Below are positions 24,831-33,470 of a stretch of DNA of 50,534 nt, in pieces. Position numbers and translations under genes: made by a program. The notes beneath the pieces are model-generated. The model saw nothing but the letters and a program-made list of their open reading frames with translations. It was not told the origin of the DNA and made no database searches. Each line of letters begins with the position of its first letter. Position 1 is the first letter of the stretch. Source of the DNA: Deltaproteobacteria bacterium (GTDB lineage: Bacteria; Desulfobacterota; Desulfuromonadia; Desulfuromonadales; Geopsychrobacteraceae); contig JAJRQB010000100.1 of the NCBI GenBank assembly GCA_024280485.1, forward strand, positions 1 to 50,534, read 5' to 3'.

Positions 24831-26180
24831 CTATTTTTGTGGTTTGTTTTGGCTCATCGCTAGCAGTTTGTTTTTGCGCTGATCAGCCCTGAAATCGATT
24901 AGCAGCATTCCAGTGAATTTGTTGTCACGGTAAACTTCAACGCGAAAAACTTTGCCCCCCTTGTCGATAGAATATTGGGAAGCAATATCCTTCTTTCGAA
25001 CCCTGAGACCCTTTTCATTGCGTAAGCCTTTTCTGGTGTAGCCGATAATATTGACGCGGTAGCCGGGCGGGGTATCGACCATAAAACTCTTATTCACCGG
25101 CACAATGGAACCGATCTTAAATTCTTTAGTCAGCCCATCCACAATGACTTGAACCGAGTTCAGGCTATTGTCATATTCGAAATACTCCGGGCGTAAAAAG
25201 CTCATGCGATTGTTGCCGTAGTGAATGCGGTATTTATTCTTGTAAGGGAGCACTGCGACCAGAGGATTCTCTGAATCAAACTGCAGCTTGGCCCCTTTTT
25301 TAAGGGGGACGTAGTTGAGTTGATTGCGGATATTAGAGATATCCAGTTGAATCTTATGGTCATTCAGGGCGACAAAAATGTCTTTGTTAAGAACCTCTTT
25401 CACCCCCTGCGGGCTCAGATCAAAGTCTCTGCTGAATGCAATCCCCATTTCCTGCATATAAGCTTCTATGAATAACAGGTGATAATAAACCCGGACATTG
25501 GTTCGAAAACTCTTGCTTGCTTCGATACCGAATGCTGGCTTGTTGTGTTCAATGGCAAAAAAGGTCAAGGACTGTTTCATCTCAGGATCATCAAGGCGTG
25601 TGCGGGTATTCTTGAGGCTGAAACGATGGCTCGGGTCGATCAGATTCTGATTGGTCTTCACGATGGCCTTTTGGCCAATCTCTGCAAGGCTACCGAAGGG
25701 AACCCCTGTCAACAGTTTCTGATCGACGATACAACTTTGCCCCCAGCGTTCAGGGTTATGAAGTCGATCGATATATTGAGTTCTGTAGAAACCGCTACCG
25801 TCGTGCAGGTTGAGAACCAGATCTACTTCTGGCGCAGTGATGATAGTTTTAATCTCTTCAACCAGGTGATATTCAGGATCAGATTTTGGCAGGAAGTCAA
25901 ATTTGCGATTCATGTCTCCGTGAAGCCCTCGGGAGCGCTTGATAATGCTGGCAAAATTCAGATTCGGGACAATCCACAGAGCTCCCTGATCAATTTTGTA
26001 ACGCGTGACCAGCAGGGTCGCGGCATTGAACCCACCTGGCTCATCTCCCTGGATACCGCCGATCACAAGCAGGGTGTTTCCGTCCTTCTTTCCCTGTTTT
26101 TTCAGTAGGTCGAATTCAGTGCCGAACGCTCCACTGGGGAGTAAAATCAGCAGCAGCAGGAAAAAGAGAGATGTTTTCAT
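24831..26180 (-). CDS. M99-family murein carboxypeptidase (Csd4/Pgp1-like)
   Basis: A 449-residue exported zinc carboxypeptidase. Start at ATG 26180 (a TTG lies one codon upstream), with a signal peptide ending near GAFG-TEF. The catalytic domain shows IGGIQGDEPGGFNAA with putative zinc ligands Gln44 and Glu47, and NLHDGSG with His125. The unusual Gln ligand is the hallmark of Csd4/Pgp1, the DL-carboxypeptidases that trim murein tripeptides to dipeptides and set helical cell shape in Helicobacter and Campylobacter. MNRKF and GIEASK motifs also fit. The C-terminal half matches the extra domains of that family. It acts in the periplasm. Its presence hints at a curved or shape-regulated cell, which is inference. 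Confidence 0.9.
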   Translation of the reverse strand: MKTSLFFLLLLILLPSGAFGTEFDLLKKQGKKDGNTLLVIGGIQGDEPGGFNAATLLVTRYKIDQGALWIVPNLNFASIIKRSRGLHGDMNRKFDFLPKSDPEYHLVEEIKTIITAPEVDLVLNLHDGSGFYRTQYIDRLHNPERWGQSCIVDQKLLTGVPFGSLAEIGQKAIVKTNQNLIDPSHRFSLKNTRTRLDDPEMKQSLTFFAIEHNKPAFGIEASKSFRTNVRVYYHLLFIEAYMQEMGIAFSRDFDLSPQGVKEVLNKDIFVALNDHKIQLDISNIRNQLNYVPLKKGAKLQFDSENPLVAVLPYKNKYRIHYGNNRMSFLRPEYFEYDNSLNSVQVIVDGLTKEFKIGSIVPVNKSFMVDTPPGYRVNIIGYTRKGLRNEKGLRVRKKDIASQYSIDKGGKVFRVEVYRDNKFTGMLLIDFRADQRKNKLLAMSQNKPQK

Positions 26181-26218
26181 CAAATGATTCCGGTTAAGAA
26201 AGAAGTCTAAGTAACAAA

Positions 26219-26310
26219 GGGTCAGACATTGTTGTCTTTAGAATAAACAGAGCTTCAATATACCTCAGCTCAGACCTGTGTGGTTGAAAAATAACGTCTT
26301 TGCCTGACCC
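26219..26310. repeat. Short inverted-repeat element, GGGTCAGRCA ends
   Basis: GGGTCAGACA at 26219-26228 and the complement of GGGTCAGGCA at 26301-26310 bound a 92-base non-coding segment. The ends match at 9 of 10 bases. It could be a small REP-like or IS-derived relic. The weak internal pairing keeps confidence low. Confidence 0.35.
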
Positions 26311-26327
26311 CGGTTTTAGTCTAAGAT
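26300..26327 (+). promoter_or_regulatory. Sigma-70-like promoter for the 2-oxoacid oxidoreductase operon
   Basis: TTGCCT (26300-26305) and TAAGAT (26322-26327) are 16 bases apart and would start RNA near 26334, about 40 bases before the gamma-subunit ATG at 26374. This supports 26374 over the in-frame ATG at 26326, which overlaps the -10 box. The -35 lies in the right arm of the inverted-repeat element. Confidence 0.4.
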
Positions 26328-26373
26328 GCCACCTCTTAGAACATCGTTGGAATTCATCTTTGCGGGAGCATAT

Positions 26374-26967
26374 ATGCAGACCCCTTCTCAACAAATGATT
26401 CAGATCCGCTGGCACGGTCGTGGTGGCCAGGGGGCGATTACCGCCGCCAAGGTGGTCGCGGAAGCAACATTTAAATCAGGGTATGGTGGTGTCGTGATGG
26501 CGCCAACCTTCGGTACTGAGCGGCGTGGCGCTCCGGTGAGCACCTCACTGAAGGTCTCGCGCGAGAAGATTTACGATCTGTCTCCCATTCAGTTTCCAGA
26601 TATTGTCGTGGTGCTCGATTATCTGATCCTCAATGAAGTTGATGTTACGGTCGGGTTGAAACCGGGAGGTCTATTGATTCTCAATTCTCCCCGGCCATTA
26701 AGTGACCATCCGTTCCCGGATTTTCGCGTCGCTGTCGCAAACGTGACCAAGTTCGGGATTGAAGCCGGGTTGCGCAAGGGGATCGTCAATAGCGGGATTA
26801 TCGGTGCTCTTGGCAAGGCCAGCGGACTGGTCGATATCGAGGTGTTGTCGCAGTGTATCGCTAACGAGTTTGTCGGGCGGAAACCGGCCGAAAATGCTCG
26901 GGCCGCCGAGTTGGTCTATGCCGCCACCGAAATCCGCGAGCCGAGTAGAGGAGGTTCTCATGCCTGA
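26374..26967 (+). CDS. porG: 2-oxoacid:ferredoxin oxidoreductase, gamma subunit
   Basis: A 197-residue subunit of a pyruvate-type 2-oxoacid:ferredoxin oxidoreductase, which interconverts pyruvate plus CoA and acetyl-CoA plus CO2 with reduced ferredoxin. The start is ATG 26374, with GGGAG just upstream. The gamma-domain signatures HGRGGQGAITAAK near the N-terminus and PTFGTERRGAP are clear. The order gamma-delta-alpha-beta with 8-base or ATGA overlaps identifies a four-subunit enzyme. Substrate (pyruvate versus 2-ketoisovalerate) cannot be fixed by sequence reading alone, but pyruvate is most likely. Confidence 0.92.
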   Translation: MQTPSQQMIQIRWHGRGGQGAITAAKVVAEATFKSGYGGVVMAPTFGTERRGAPVSTSLKVSREKIYDLSPIQFPDIVVVLDYLILNEVDVTVGLKPGGLLILNSPRPLSDHPFPDFRVAVANVTKFGIEAGLRKGIVNSGIIGALGKASGLVDIEVLSQCIANEFVGRKPAENARAAELVYAATEIREPSRGGSHA

Positions 26968-27271
26968 TCCCCGTTTTAAAGTATTGACCTCGGCCAGCAC
27001 GTCGGGTCCTGGCGATGCCGGACGCACCGGTTCCTGGCGGGTCGAGCGGCCTGTTCTCGATTATAGCCGCTGCATCCCGGCGAAAACCGGCAAATCTGCC
27101 TGTCATCTCTGTTGGCTCTATTGTCCCGATAATGTGGTCAGCAAAGCCATCGAGCCGCAAATTGACCTGGAATATTGCAAAGGCTGTGGTATCTGTGCTG
27201 AAGAGTGTCCGGCCCAGGCGATCGAAATGGTTTCGGAAGAGAACTTTGTCGCAGGGGGCGAAAATGAGTGA
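26960..27271 (+). CDS. porD: 2-oxoacid:ferredoxin oxidoreductase, delta (ferredoxin) subunit
   Basis: A 103-residue electron-transfer subunit. Eight cysteines bind two [4Fe-4S] clusters: Cys38, 48, 51 and 55 (…ACHLCWLYCP) and Cys73, 76, 79 and 83 (CKGCGICAEECP). The first cluster's wider C-x9-C spacing is normal for PorD-type subunits. ATG 26960 has GAGGAGG upstream and overlaps the gamma gene by 8 bases. It accepts electrons from the TPP-bound intermediate through the beta subunit and hands them to ferredoxin. Confidence 0.93.
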   Translation: MPDPRFKVLTSASTSGPGDAGRTGSWRVERPVLDYSRCIPAKTGKSACHLCWLYCPDNVVSKAIEPQIDLEYCKGCGICAEECPAQAIEMVSEENFVAGGENE

Positions 27272-28478
27272 AAAGCTGATCGACTCAGGAAACAATGCCG
27301 CGGCGATGGCCGTTCAACTGGCTGCTGCTGAAGTTATTGCGGCTTATCCGATCACCCCGCAGACGCCGTTAACCGAAAAGCTCTCCGAATTGATCGCCGC
27401 CGGTGAGATGGACGCCGAGTATGTCGCGGTCGAAAGCGAGCACAGCGCTCTTGGTGTCTGTATCGGTGCGGCCAGCGCCGGAGTTCGTGCCTTTACCGCC
27501 ACATCCTCTAATGGTCTGCTCTATATGAGTGAACAGTTGCACTGGGCAGCGGGAGCCCGTTTGCCGATGGTCATGTGCGTGGTTAACCGTGGCATCGGTG
27601 CCCCCTGGTCGGTCTGGAATGATCATCAGGATGCCATGAGTCAGCGCGATGCCGGTTGGATTCAACTCTTTGCCAAGGATCACCAGGAGATCGTCGATAT
27701 TACGCTGAAGGCGTTTCGTCTGGCCGAACTGGTGCATATCCCGGTGATGGTCAATTACGACGGTTATTATCTGTCGCACACCTATATGCCGTTTGAGCTT
27801 CCGGATGCGGCGGCGGTCAAAGAGTTTTTGCCCGCCTATGAATATGCGCACGCTCTCGATCCGCAAAAACCCGAAAGCCTGAATACTGTGACCCTGCCCG
27901 ATTCACGCAATGATACCAACGGCGTCAAACAACCCGGCTACATGGATATTCGTCACAACCTGCATCAGGAGATGCGTCTGGCTATGGACGTGCTGGAAGA
28001 GATCGATGCCGATTACCAGCAACGTTTCGGTCGCGGGGGTGCTCCGATTCTTGATCCTTACTGCTGTGAGGATGCCGAATATATCGTGGTCGCGATGGGG
28101 ACTATTGCCAACCAGTTTCGCGATGTCGTTGATCGCTTGCGTCAGGAGGATGGCCTCAAGGTTGGTGTGCTGGCATTGCAAGTCTATCGCCCTTTCCCCA
28201 CGGCCAAGATCGCAGAAACCTTGCAATCAGCCAAAGGGGTTATGGTCTACGAAAAGGGTTTGAGCTACGGTAACCAGGGGGCACTTTATGCCGACCTCAA
28301 GTCTGCGCTTTATCCATATCCGGCGCGGCCACAGTTGCATAATTTCATTGTTGGACTGGGTGGTCGAGATATCCGTACCGAAGATCTGTGCCAGACCCTG
28401 AAAACCGCCTGCCAGCAAGATGATTTAAGCGCGCCGGAGCAAACTGATGCACCGCAATGGATCGGACTACAGCTATGA
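27264..28478 (+). CDS. porA: 2-oxoacid:ferredoxin oxidoreductase, alpha subunit
   Basis: A 404-residue catalytic subunit. Domain I carries the AYPITPQTPLTE motif for substrate binding near residue 28 and EHSALGVCIGAASAGVRAFT, typical of PorA. Domain II (about 265-385) contains the transketolase C-terminal-like segment (VAMGTIANQFRDVVDRL…GVLALQVYRPFP). ATG 27264 overlaps the delta gene by 8 bases, with AGGGGG upstream. Length agrees with the roughly 400-residue family norm. Confidence 0.94.
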   Translation: MSEKLIDSGNNAAAMAVQLAAAEVIAAYPITPQTPLTEKLSELIAAGEMDAEYVAVESEHSALGVCIGAASAGVRAFTATSSNGLLYMSEQLHWAAGARLPMVMCVVNRGIGAPWSVWNDHQDAMSQRDAGWIQLFAKDHQEIVDITLKAFRLAELVHIPVMVNYDGYYLSHTYMPFELPDAAAVKEFLPAYEYAHALDPQKPESLNTVTLPDSRNDTNGVKQPGYMDIRHNLHQEMRLAMDVLEEIDADYQQRFGRGGAPILDPYCCEDAEYIVVAMGTIANQFRDVVDRLRQEDGLKVGVLALQVYRPFPTAKIAETLQSAKGVMVYEKGLSYGNQGALYADLKSALYPYPARPQLHNFIVGLGGRDIRTEDLCQTLKTACQQDDLSAPEQTDAPQWIGLQL

Positions 28479-29386
28479 ATATTGCTGCAAAAACCAACGT
28501 TCTCAATCTCTCTGAAGAAGAGTTTGTCTACCCGGGCAACCGCGCATGTTCCGGTTGCGGGCTGAGTATTCTCTACCGGATTGGTCTCAAGGCTCTGGGG
28601 CGAGATTGTATCTTCGTCGTACCCCCCAGCTGTCTGACGGTCATGCAGGGGCTCTATCCGATCGCCGCTTCGCAGATGCCGATCTTGAATGGCACCTTTG
28701 CCTCTACCGCTGCGATTGCGACCGGGGTACGTGCGGCCATGAAACGTCTGGGCAAGAAGACTCAAGTCGTTGCCTGGGCCGGGGACGGCGGGACCGCAGA
28801 TATCGGGATTCAAGCCCTCTCCGGGGCGCTGGAGCGTAACGAAGATATCATCTATATCTGTTATGACAATGAAGCCTATATGAACACCGGTGTGCAACGC
28901 TCGGGAACGACTCCACAGGGCGGTTTGACCACCACCACCCCTTACACAGGGAAGAAGGAGCAGGGGAAGAATATGCCTGATATCGTCGCCGCTCACAACC
29001 CGGCCTATATTGCGACCTGTTCGGCCAGCTACCCGCTCGACTTTCACGATAAACTCATCAAAGCCAAAGAAATCAGTGGTTTGAAATATATCCATATTCA
29101 GACACCTTGTCCTCCCGGATGGGGCTGTGAAGAACAGATGACTGTCAAAATCGGCAAGGCTGCTATTGACTGCGGGCTGTTTGACCTTTTTGAAATTGAG
29201 AACGGTAAAAAACAACTTTCTGAACCCTCAAAAAAGCTTCTAAAAAAAGAGAAGTTGGATTCAGTGCGGCATTATTTGAGCATGCAGACTCGCTTCAAGG
29301 CGCTTTCTGAAGAGCAGATTGTTGTCATGCAGGAGCGGATCGATAAAAAGTGGGATGGGTATCGGCAGGAGTTTGGTGCAGGGTAA
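28475..29386 (+). CDS. porB: 2-oxoacid:ferredoxin oxidoreductase, beta subunit
   Basis: A 303-residue TPP-binding subunit. RACSGCG gives two conserved cluster cysteines, PPSCLTVMQG follows, and WAGDGGTADIGIQALSGALERN leading to NEAYMNTG is the Mg-TPP motif. GGTADI matches the pyruvate synthase family more than the 2-oxoglutarate one. ATGA overlap with the alpha gene implies coupled translation and equal stoichiometry. The last 50 residues are a lysine/glutamate-rich helical tail. A strong terminator follows. Confidence 0.93.
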   Translation: MNIAAKTNVLNLSEEEFVYPGNRACSGCGLSILYRIGLKALGRDCIFVVPPSCLTVMQGLYPIAASQMPILNGTFASTAAIATGVRAAMKRLGKKTQVVAWAGDGGTADIGIQALSGALERNEDIIYICYDNEAYMNTGVQRSGTTPQGGLTTTTPYTGKKEQGKNMPDIVAAHNPAYIATCSASYPLDFHDKLIKAKEISGLKYIHIQTPCPPGWGCEEQMTVKIGKAAIDCGLFDLFEIENGKKQLSEPSKKLLKKEKLDSVRHYLSMQTRFKALSEEQIVVMQERIDKKWDGYRQEFGAG

Positions 29387-29419
29387 GATATTGCTCTTGC
29401 GTATATCTTCGGGAAAAGA

Positions 29420-29463
29420 GGCAATGCCGTCTTCTTGTATAAGGAAGACGGCATTGCCATTTT
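29420..29463 (+). terminator. Rho-independent terminator of the por operon
   Basis: The arms GGCAATGCCGTCTTC (29420-29434) and its exact complement (29444-29458) form a 15-bp stem with a 9-base loop, followed by ATTTTT. It lies 34 bases after the beta subunit stop and before the convergent yceH gene. Confidence 0.85.
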
Positions 29464-29500
29464 TGGCTGTGACAAGGAATGAAGATATAGGGGATTGGAC

Positions 29501-30154
29501 TTACTCAAATTGCCGGCGGAACGCCTCAAAGGTCTCTTTCAGCTCTGCCATCTCGGCTTTAAGTTCAAGCATCTCCTGTTCCAGCCCTTCTATCCGCTCG
29601 TTACCCGCACGCACCTGCAAAATAGCAGTCGGAGCTTTCAACTCCAACTCTTCAATCTCCGGCTCACCGGCTAATAATTGCGCATAGCGGTGTTCCTTGC
29701 GTCCGGCTTGACGTGGTAATTTCGTAACCAGAGGTTCTTCCTGATCCATCAACTCGCTCAGAACTTCTTCAACCTGTTCCAGAGAATCGAGCTGGTGCAT
29801 ACGACTGGCCCGTTGACGCAATTCCCCGCCGGTTTGTGGACCGCGCAGTAGCAGTTCGGCCATAACTGCCATTTCGGCATTGTCGAGCCGATACTTACCG
29901 TAGAGGTTGTGGCAGAATTTGGCGGCTCTACCTCTTTCGGCTGATTGAGTCGCCAGCCCTAATGGGCGCAGACTTTCGAGCGCTTCTGCAACAATCGTGT
30001 CGTCGAACTCAACCACCGGGGCACGATTCGATTTCTGATTGCAGGCGTTAACCAGAGCATTAATGGTCATCGGGTAGTATTCGGGGGTTGCCAATTCCTT
30101 CTCGACCAGGCAGCCAAGAACACGGATTTCTACAACAGTTAAAGTACGGGTCAC
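29501..30154 (-). CDS. yceH: YceH/DUF480 family protein
   Basis: A 217-residue protein of the YceH family. It begins with GTG 30154 after AAGGAGAAG. Two winged-helix domains are recognisable: residues about 5-85 (VEIRVLGCLVEKELATPEYYP, NQKSNRAPVVEFD) and about 95-160 (MAVMAELLLRGPQTGGELR). The final 40 residues are a leucine/glutamate heptad coiled coil (QEMLELKAEMAELKETFEAF). The function is unknown, though the winged helices suggest DNA or partner binding. It is divergent from the MFS gene, sharing a 99-base gap, and convergent with the por operon. Confidence 0.88.
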   Translation of the reverse strand: MTRTLTVVEIRVLGCLVEKELATPEYYPMTINALVNACNQKSNRAPVVEFDDTIVAEALESLRPLGLATQSAERGRAAKFCHNLYGKYRLDNAEMAVMAELLLRGPQTGGELRQRASRMHQLDSLEQVEEVLSELMDQEEPLVTKLPRQAGRKEHRYAQLLAGEPEIEELELKAPTAILQVRAGNERIEGLEQEMLELKAEMAELKETFEAFRRQFE

Positions 30155-30253
30155 GATTCTTCTCCTTGGATCGGTATTGGATGTTCAATTCTAACGGATT
30201 CACTGCTAAACTGGTGAACTTTTTTATATATCTGATCTGAAAGTTCCTTTTGT

Positions 30254-31435
30254 ATGTACCGAACGATATCCTCAAAATTAGCGCAACGACCGGACCTGTT
30301 GCTGATGTTGATGGCAGCAGCGGTACCGTTAAGTTTTGCCGCCTGGCAGGCATTGCTCAATAACTTTGCAATTGAACGTGCCGCTTTTACCGGACGCGAA
30401 ATGGGGATTTTGCAGAGTTTACGTGAAATTCCCGGGTTTTTGGCTTTCGGGGTAGTCTTTTTGCTGGCGGTCGTGCGTGAACAGAGCCTCGCTTTGCTCG
30501 CTCTGTGTCTGCTTGGTATCGGTACGGCCTTGACCGGGTTCTTTCCCAGCATCATCGGGCTCTACCTGACGACTCTGCTGATGTCGCTCGGGTTTCATTA
30601 CTTTGAAACCCTGCAAACATCCTTGACCCTGCAATGGATCGACAAGCAGAGGACCGCTGAAACCCTGGGACGCCTGATGGCGACCGGATCTCTGGCGGCG
30701 ATTCTGACCTTTGCCCTGATCTGGTGCGGCAACAGTTTTCTACAGATCGATTATCGTTGGCTATATCTGTTCTTCGGTGGCCTGACCCTCGCTCTGACTT
30801 TGATTGCCTGGCTCTCCTTTCCAGCGTTTACCTCGAGCGTTGTTCAGCATCGGCATATGCTGATGCGCAAGAGGTATTGGCTCTACTATGCCCTGACCTT
30901 TATGTCGGGTGCCCGTCGGCAAATTTTCATGGTCTTCGCCGGTTTTTTGATGGTGGAAAAATTTGAATATTCTGTCAGTGGCATCGCCCTGCTGTTTCTA
31001 ATCAATGCCTCTATTAATGTGCTGTTCGCGCCCAAGATCGCCCGCCTGATCAATCGAATCGGTGAACGGCGATCACTGATGATTGAGTATATCGGTCTGA
31101 TCCTGATTTTTTGCGGCTATGCCCTGGTTGAGCAAGCCTGGATTGCAGTGGGACTCTACCTGGCGGATCATTTTTTCTTCGGGCTGACGATTGCTCAGAA
31201 AACCTATTTTCAAAAGATCGCCGACCCGGCCGATATTGCCTCTACGGCTGGGGTCAGTTTTTCGATTAATCATGTCGCTGCGGTGGTGATTCCGGTCCTG
31301 TTCGGTCTGTTGTGGCTCAGCTCTCCGGCCCTGGTTTTTTACGCTGGTGCAGGGATGGCGTTGCTCTCCTTTTTACTGGCTCTGTTGATTCCTCGTCACC
31401 CGGCACGGGGTTGTGAAACCCTGTTGACCCGTTAG
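30254..31435 (+). CDS. Major facilitator superfamily transporter
   Basis: A 393-residue inner-membrane protein with about 12 transmembrane helices and few charged loops. The central loop carries basic residues (HRHMLMRKRYW) as usual between the two six-helix bundles. GREMGILQSLREIPGF after helix 1 and SGARRQIFMVFAGF at helix 7 are typical of uncharacterised bacterial MFS drug/metabolite exporters. No clear Shine-Dalgarno precedes ATG 30254, so the start is less certain. Substrate unknown. The next gene starts 12 bases later, so a shared transcript is expected. Confidence 0.85.
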   Translation: MYRTISSKLAQRPDLLLMLMAAAVPLSFAAWQALLNNFAIERAAFTGREMGILQSLREIPGFLAFGVVFLLAVVREQSLALLALCLLGIGTALTGFFPSIIGLYLTTLLMSLGFHYFETLQTSLTLQWIDKQRTAETLGRLMATGSLAAILTFALIWCGNSFLQIDYRWLYLFFGGLTLALTLIAWLSFPAFTSSVVQHRHMLMRKRYWLYYALTFMSGARRQIFMVFAGFLMVEKFEYSVSGIALLFLINASINVLFAPKIARLINRIGERRSLMIEYIGLILIFCGYALVEQAWIAVGLYLADHFFFGLTIAQKTYFQKIADPADIASTAGVSFSINHVAAVVIPVLFGLLWLSSPALVFYAGAGMALLSFLLALLIPRHPARGCETLLTR

Positions 31436-31447
31436 GGAGTTCCTCTG

Positions 31448-31858
31448 ATGAATAAATTTCGCTTTTCAATGCCCTATCTGGTGCGGGTCGCTGATATCAA
31501 TTATGGCGGACATGTCGCTAACTCTGCGGTGTTGAACATTATGCAGGATGGTCGTATCGGATACCTTGCCAGGCTCGGCCCTTATTCTGAGCTCGATCTG
31601 GGCGGCTGTGGCATCATCCTGACCGAGGCCCATGTCTTCTTTCGAGCCGAAATGTTTCTGCATGATGAGTTAATGATCGGTGTGCGGTGCAGTGAGATCA
31701 AGCGTTCGAGTTTTCAGCTTGAGTACCGCATTGAAAGGGGGGGGGACCTCATGGCTGAAGGATCCACAGTTGTTATATGTTTTGATTACCAGACACGTAA
31801 AGCGGTCAGGATTCCTGTCCCTTTTCGTGAAAAACTCGCGTCCTTTGAAAATCTCTGA
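31448..31858 (+). CDS. Acyl-CoA thioesterase, hotdog fold (YbgC/4HBT-like)
   Basis: A 136-residue cytoplasmic hotdog-fold protein. The segment VRVADINYGGHVANSAVLNIM replaces the usual D-x-[YFM]-GH-x-N-N catalytic loop of 4-hydroxybenzoyl-CoA-type thioesterases. Asp and the GH-x-N are kept, with an extra glycine. AGGGA before ATG 31448 supports the start and overlaps the MFS stop codon. The substrate cannot be told. Linkage with an MFS exporter may mean a shared role in removing or recycling an acyl compound, but this is speculative. Confidence 0.85.
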   Translation: MNKFRFSMPYLVRVADINYGGHVANSAVLNIMQDGRIGYLARLGPYSELDLGGCGIILTEAHVFFRAEMFLHDELMIGVRCSEIKRSSFQLEYRIERGGDLMAEGSTVVICFDYQTRKAVRIPVPFREKLASFENL

Positions 31859-31896
31859 TCTCTCTTCTCAATAGGGCCGATTTCAGGGCTTTCTCC

Positions 31897-31926
31897 TTGA
31901 CGAAATGCGCTGTCTAGGGGTAATGT
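31897..31926 (+). promoter_or_regulatory. Candidate sigma-70 promoter for lysS
   Basis: TTGACG (31897-31902) and TAATGT (31921-31926) are 18 bases apart, about 40 bases before the lysS ATG. The -35 is near consensus, while the -10 matches at three of six positions. It is the only recognisable promoter ahead of the envelope operon. Confidence 0.4.
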
Positions 31927-31965
31927 TCGGCACTTGAGCCAACGGGAAAAGGATAGAGAAGAATC

Positions 31966-33453
31966 ATGGAAGAACTAAACGAACTACTGCTGCAACGCCG
32001 CGAGAAGGTGCAAACTTTCCGAGATGCAGGGATCAATCCCTTCGCAAATAATTTCGTACCAAGCCATCGGGCCAATGAAGTCGCTGAACTGCATGCTGAT
32101 AAGGATGCAGAGTATCTGCAGGACTGTCAGGAGAGCTATGCTATCGCCGGGCGGATTATGGCTCGTCGCGATTTTGGCAAAGCCGCCTTTATTCAACTGC
32201 AGGATGGTAGTGGCCGTCTGCAAGTCTATGTGGCACGTGATCAGGTCGGTGAAGAGACCTTCGGGCATTTTCGCAAGTTCGATATTGGCGACATTATCGG
32301 TGTAACTGGTGTGCCTTTTCGGACCAAAACCAACGAGCTTTCGTTGCGTGCATCTAGTATCCAGCTCCTGACCAAGTCATTGCTGCCACTGCCGGAGAAA
32401 TGGCATGGTCTGACCGATGTCGAGACCCGCTATCGGCAACGCTACCTCGATCTGATCTCTAACGACGAAGTCAGAGAGATGTTTTACAAGCGGAGCCGTA
32501 TTGTCAGTTTGATCCGCAATCACATGCTTGAGAATGGCTATCTCGAAGTTGAGACCCCGATGATGCACCCGGTCGCTGGCGGAGCCACCGCGCGACCCTT
32601 TGTTACCCACCATAATACCTTGAAGATGGATCTCTTCCTGCGCATTGCGCCTGAGCTCTATTTGAAGCGCCTGGTGGTTGGTGGTTTCGATCGCGTCTTT
32701 GAGATTAACCGCAACTTTCGTAATGAGGGAATTTCGATTCAGCATAATCCCGAGTTCACCATGATGGAGTTTTACCGCGCCTACGCGACCTATCTGGATT
32801 TGATGGATTATACCGAAGAGTTGATCTGCAGTTTGGCGAGTGATGTCTGCGGCAGCCTGAAGATCAGCTATGGTGGCAAAGAGGTCGATCTGACCCCGCC
32901 CTGGGATCGTCTCACAATGAAAGAGTCGATCGTCAAGTATGGTGAAGTTGAGATGGCGGTACTCGAGAATGTCGAACAGCTGCGGAATTATGCAGACAAG
33001 CTTGGTCTTGAACCAGACAAGGCGATGGGACCAGGCAAGCTGCTGGCTGAAATTTTCGATGTTGTAGTTGAACCCAACCTATGGCAACCGACCTTTATTA
33101 CCGAATATCCAACAGAGATATCACCCTTATCGCGTAAGAATGATGAAAACCCCGAGGTTGTTGATCGCTTCGAACTCTTCATCGTTGGTCGTGAGCTGGC
33201 CAATGCATTCTCCGAGTTGAACGATCCGATCGATCAGAAGGAACGTTTTCTTCAGCAACTCGAGGAGAAGGCTGCCGGTGACGATGAGGCTCACGCGATG
33301 GACGCCGATTACATCCGCGCGCTGGAACATGGCCTGCCACCAACCGCCGGTGAAGGGATAGGTATCGATCGTCTTGTCATGTTGTTAACTGATGCCGCTT
33401 CAATTCGTGACGTGATCCTTTTTCCGCAGCTTAAAGCTGAAGCTGACAGATAG
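31966..33453 (+). CDS. lysS: Lysyl-tRNA synthetase, class II
   Basis: A 495-residue enzyme that charges tRNA-Lys in the cytosol. An N-terminal OB-fold (about 55-145) precedes the catalytic core with class II motif 1 (YLEVETPMMHP), motif 2 (FEINRNFRNEGIS followed by HNPEFTMMEFY) and motif 3 (GEGIGIDRLVML). Length and motifs are typical. In relatives, lysS heads the same run of lol, bamA and lpx genes. Here it is 17 bases from the permease gene, so it probably shares the transcript. An AAAAGGA site lies upstream of ATG 31966. Confidence 0.97.
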   Translation: MEELNELLLQRREKVQTFRDAGINPFANNFVPSHRANEVAELHADKDAEYLQDCQESYAIAGRIMARRDFGKAAFIQLQDGSGRLQVYVARDQVGEETFGHFRKFDIGDIIGVTGVPFRTKTNELSLRASSIQLLTKSLLPLPEKWHGLTDVETRYRQRYLDLISNDEVREMFYKRSRIVSLIRNHMLENGYLEVETPMMHPVAGGATARPFVTHHNTLKMDLFLRIAPELYLKRLVVGGFDRVFEINRNFRNEGISIQHNPEFTMMEFYRAYATYLDLMDYTEELICSLASDVCGSLKISYGGKEVDLTPPWDRLTMKESIVKYGEVEMAVLENVEQLRNYADKLGLEPDKAMGPGKLLAEIFDVVVEPNLWQPTFITEYPTEISPLSRKNDENPEVVDRFELFIVGRELANAFSELNDPIDQKERFLQQLEEKAAGDDEAHAMDADYIRALEHGLPPTAGEGIGIDRLVMLLTDAASIRDVILFPQLKAEADR

Positions 33454-33470
33454 GAACAGGTCTGAATTCG

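Noticed and set aside
28310-29215. 301-codon open frame on the - strand
   Set aside because: It is antisense to the porA/porB genes, whose products are unmistakable. The antisense product resembles nothing known.
26374-29386. Indolepyruvate or 2-oxoglutarate oxidoreductase identity
   Set aside because: The separate gamma and small two-cluster delta subunits and the GGTADI beta motif fit the four-subunit pyruvate type better.
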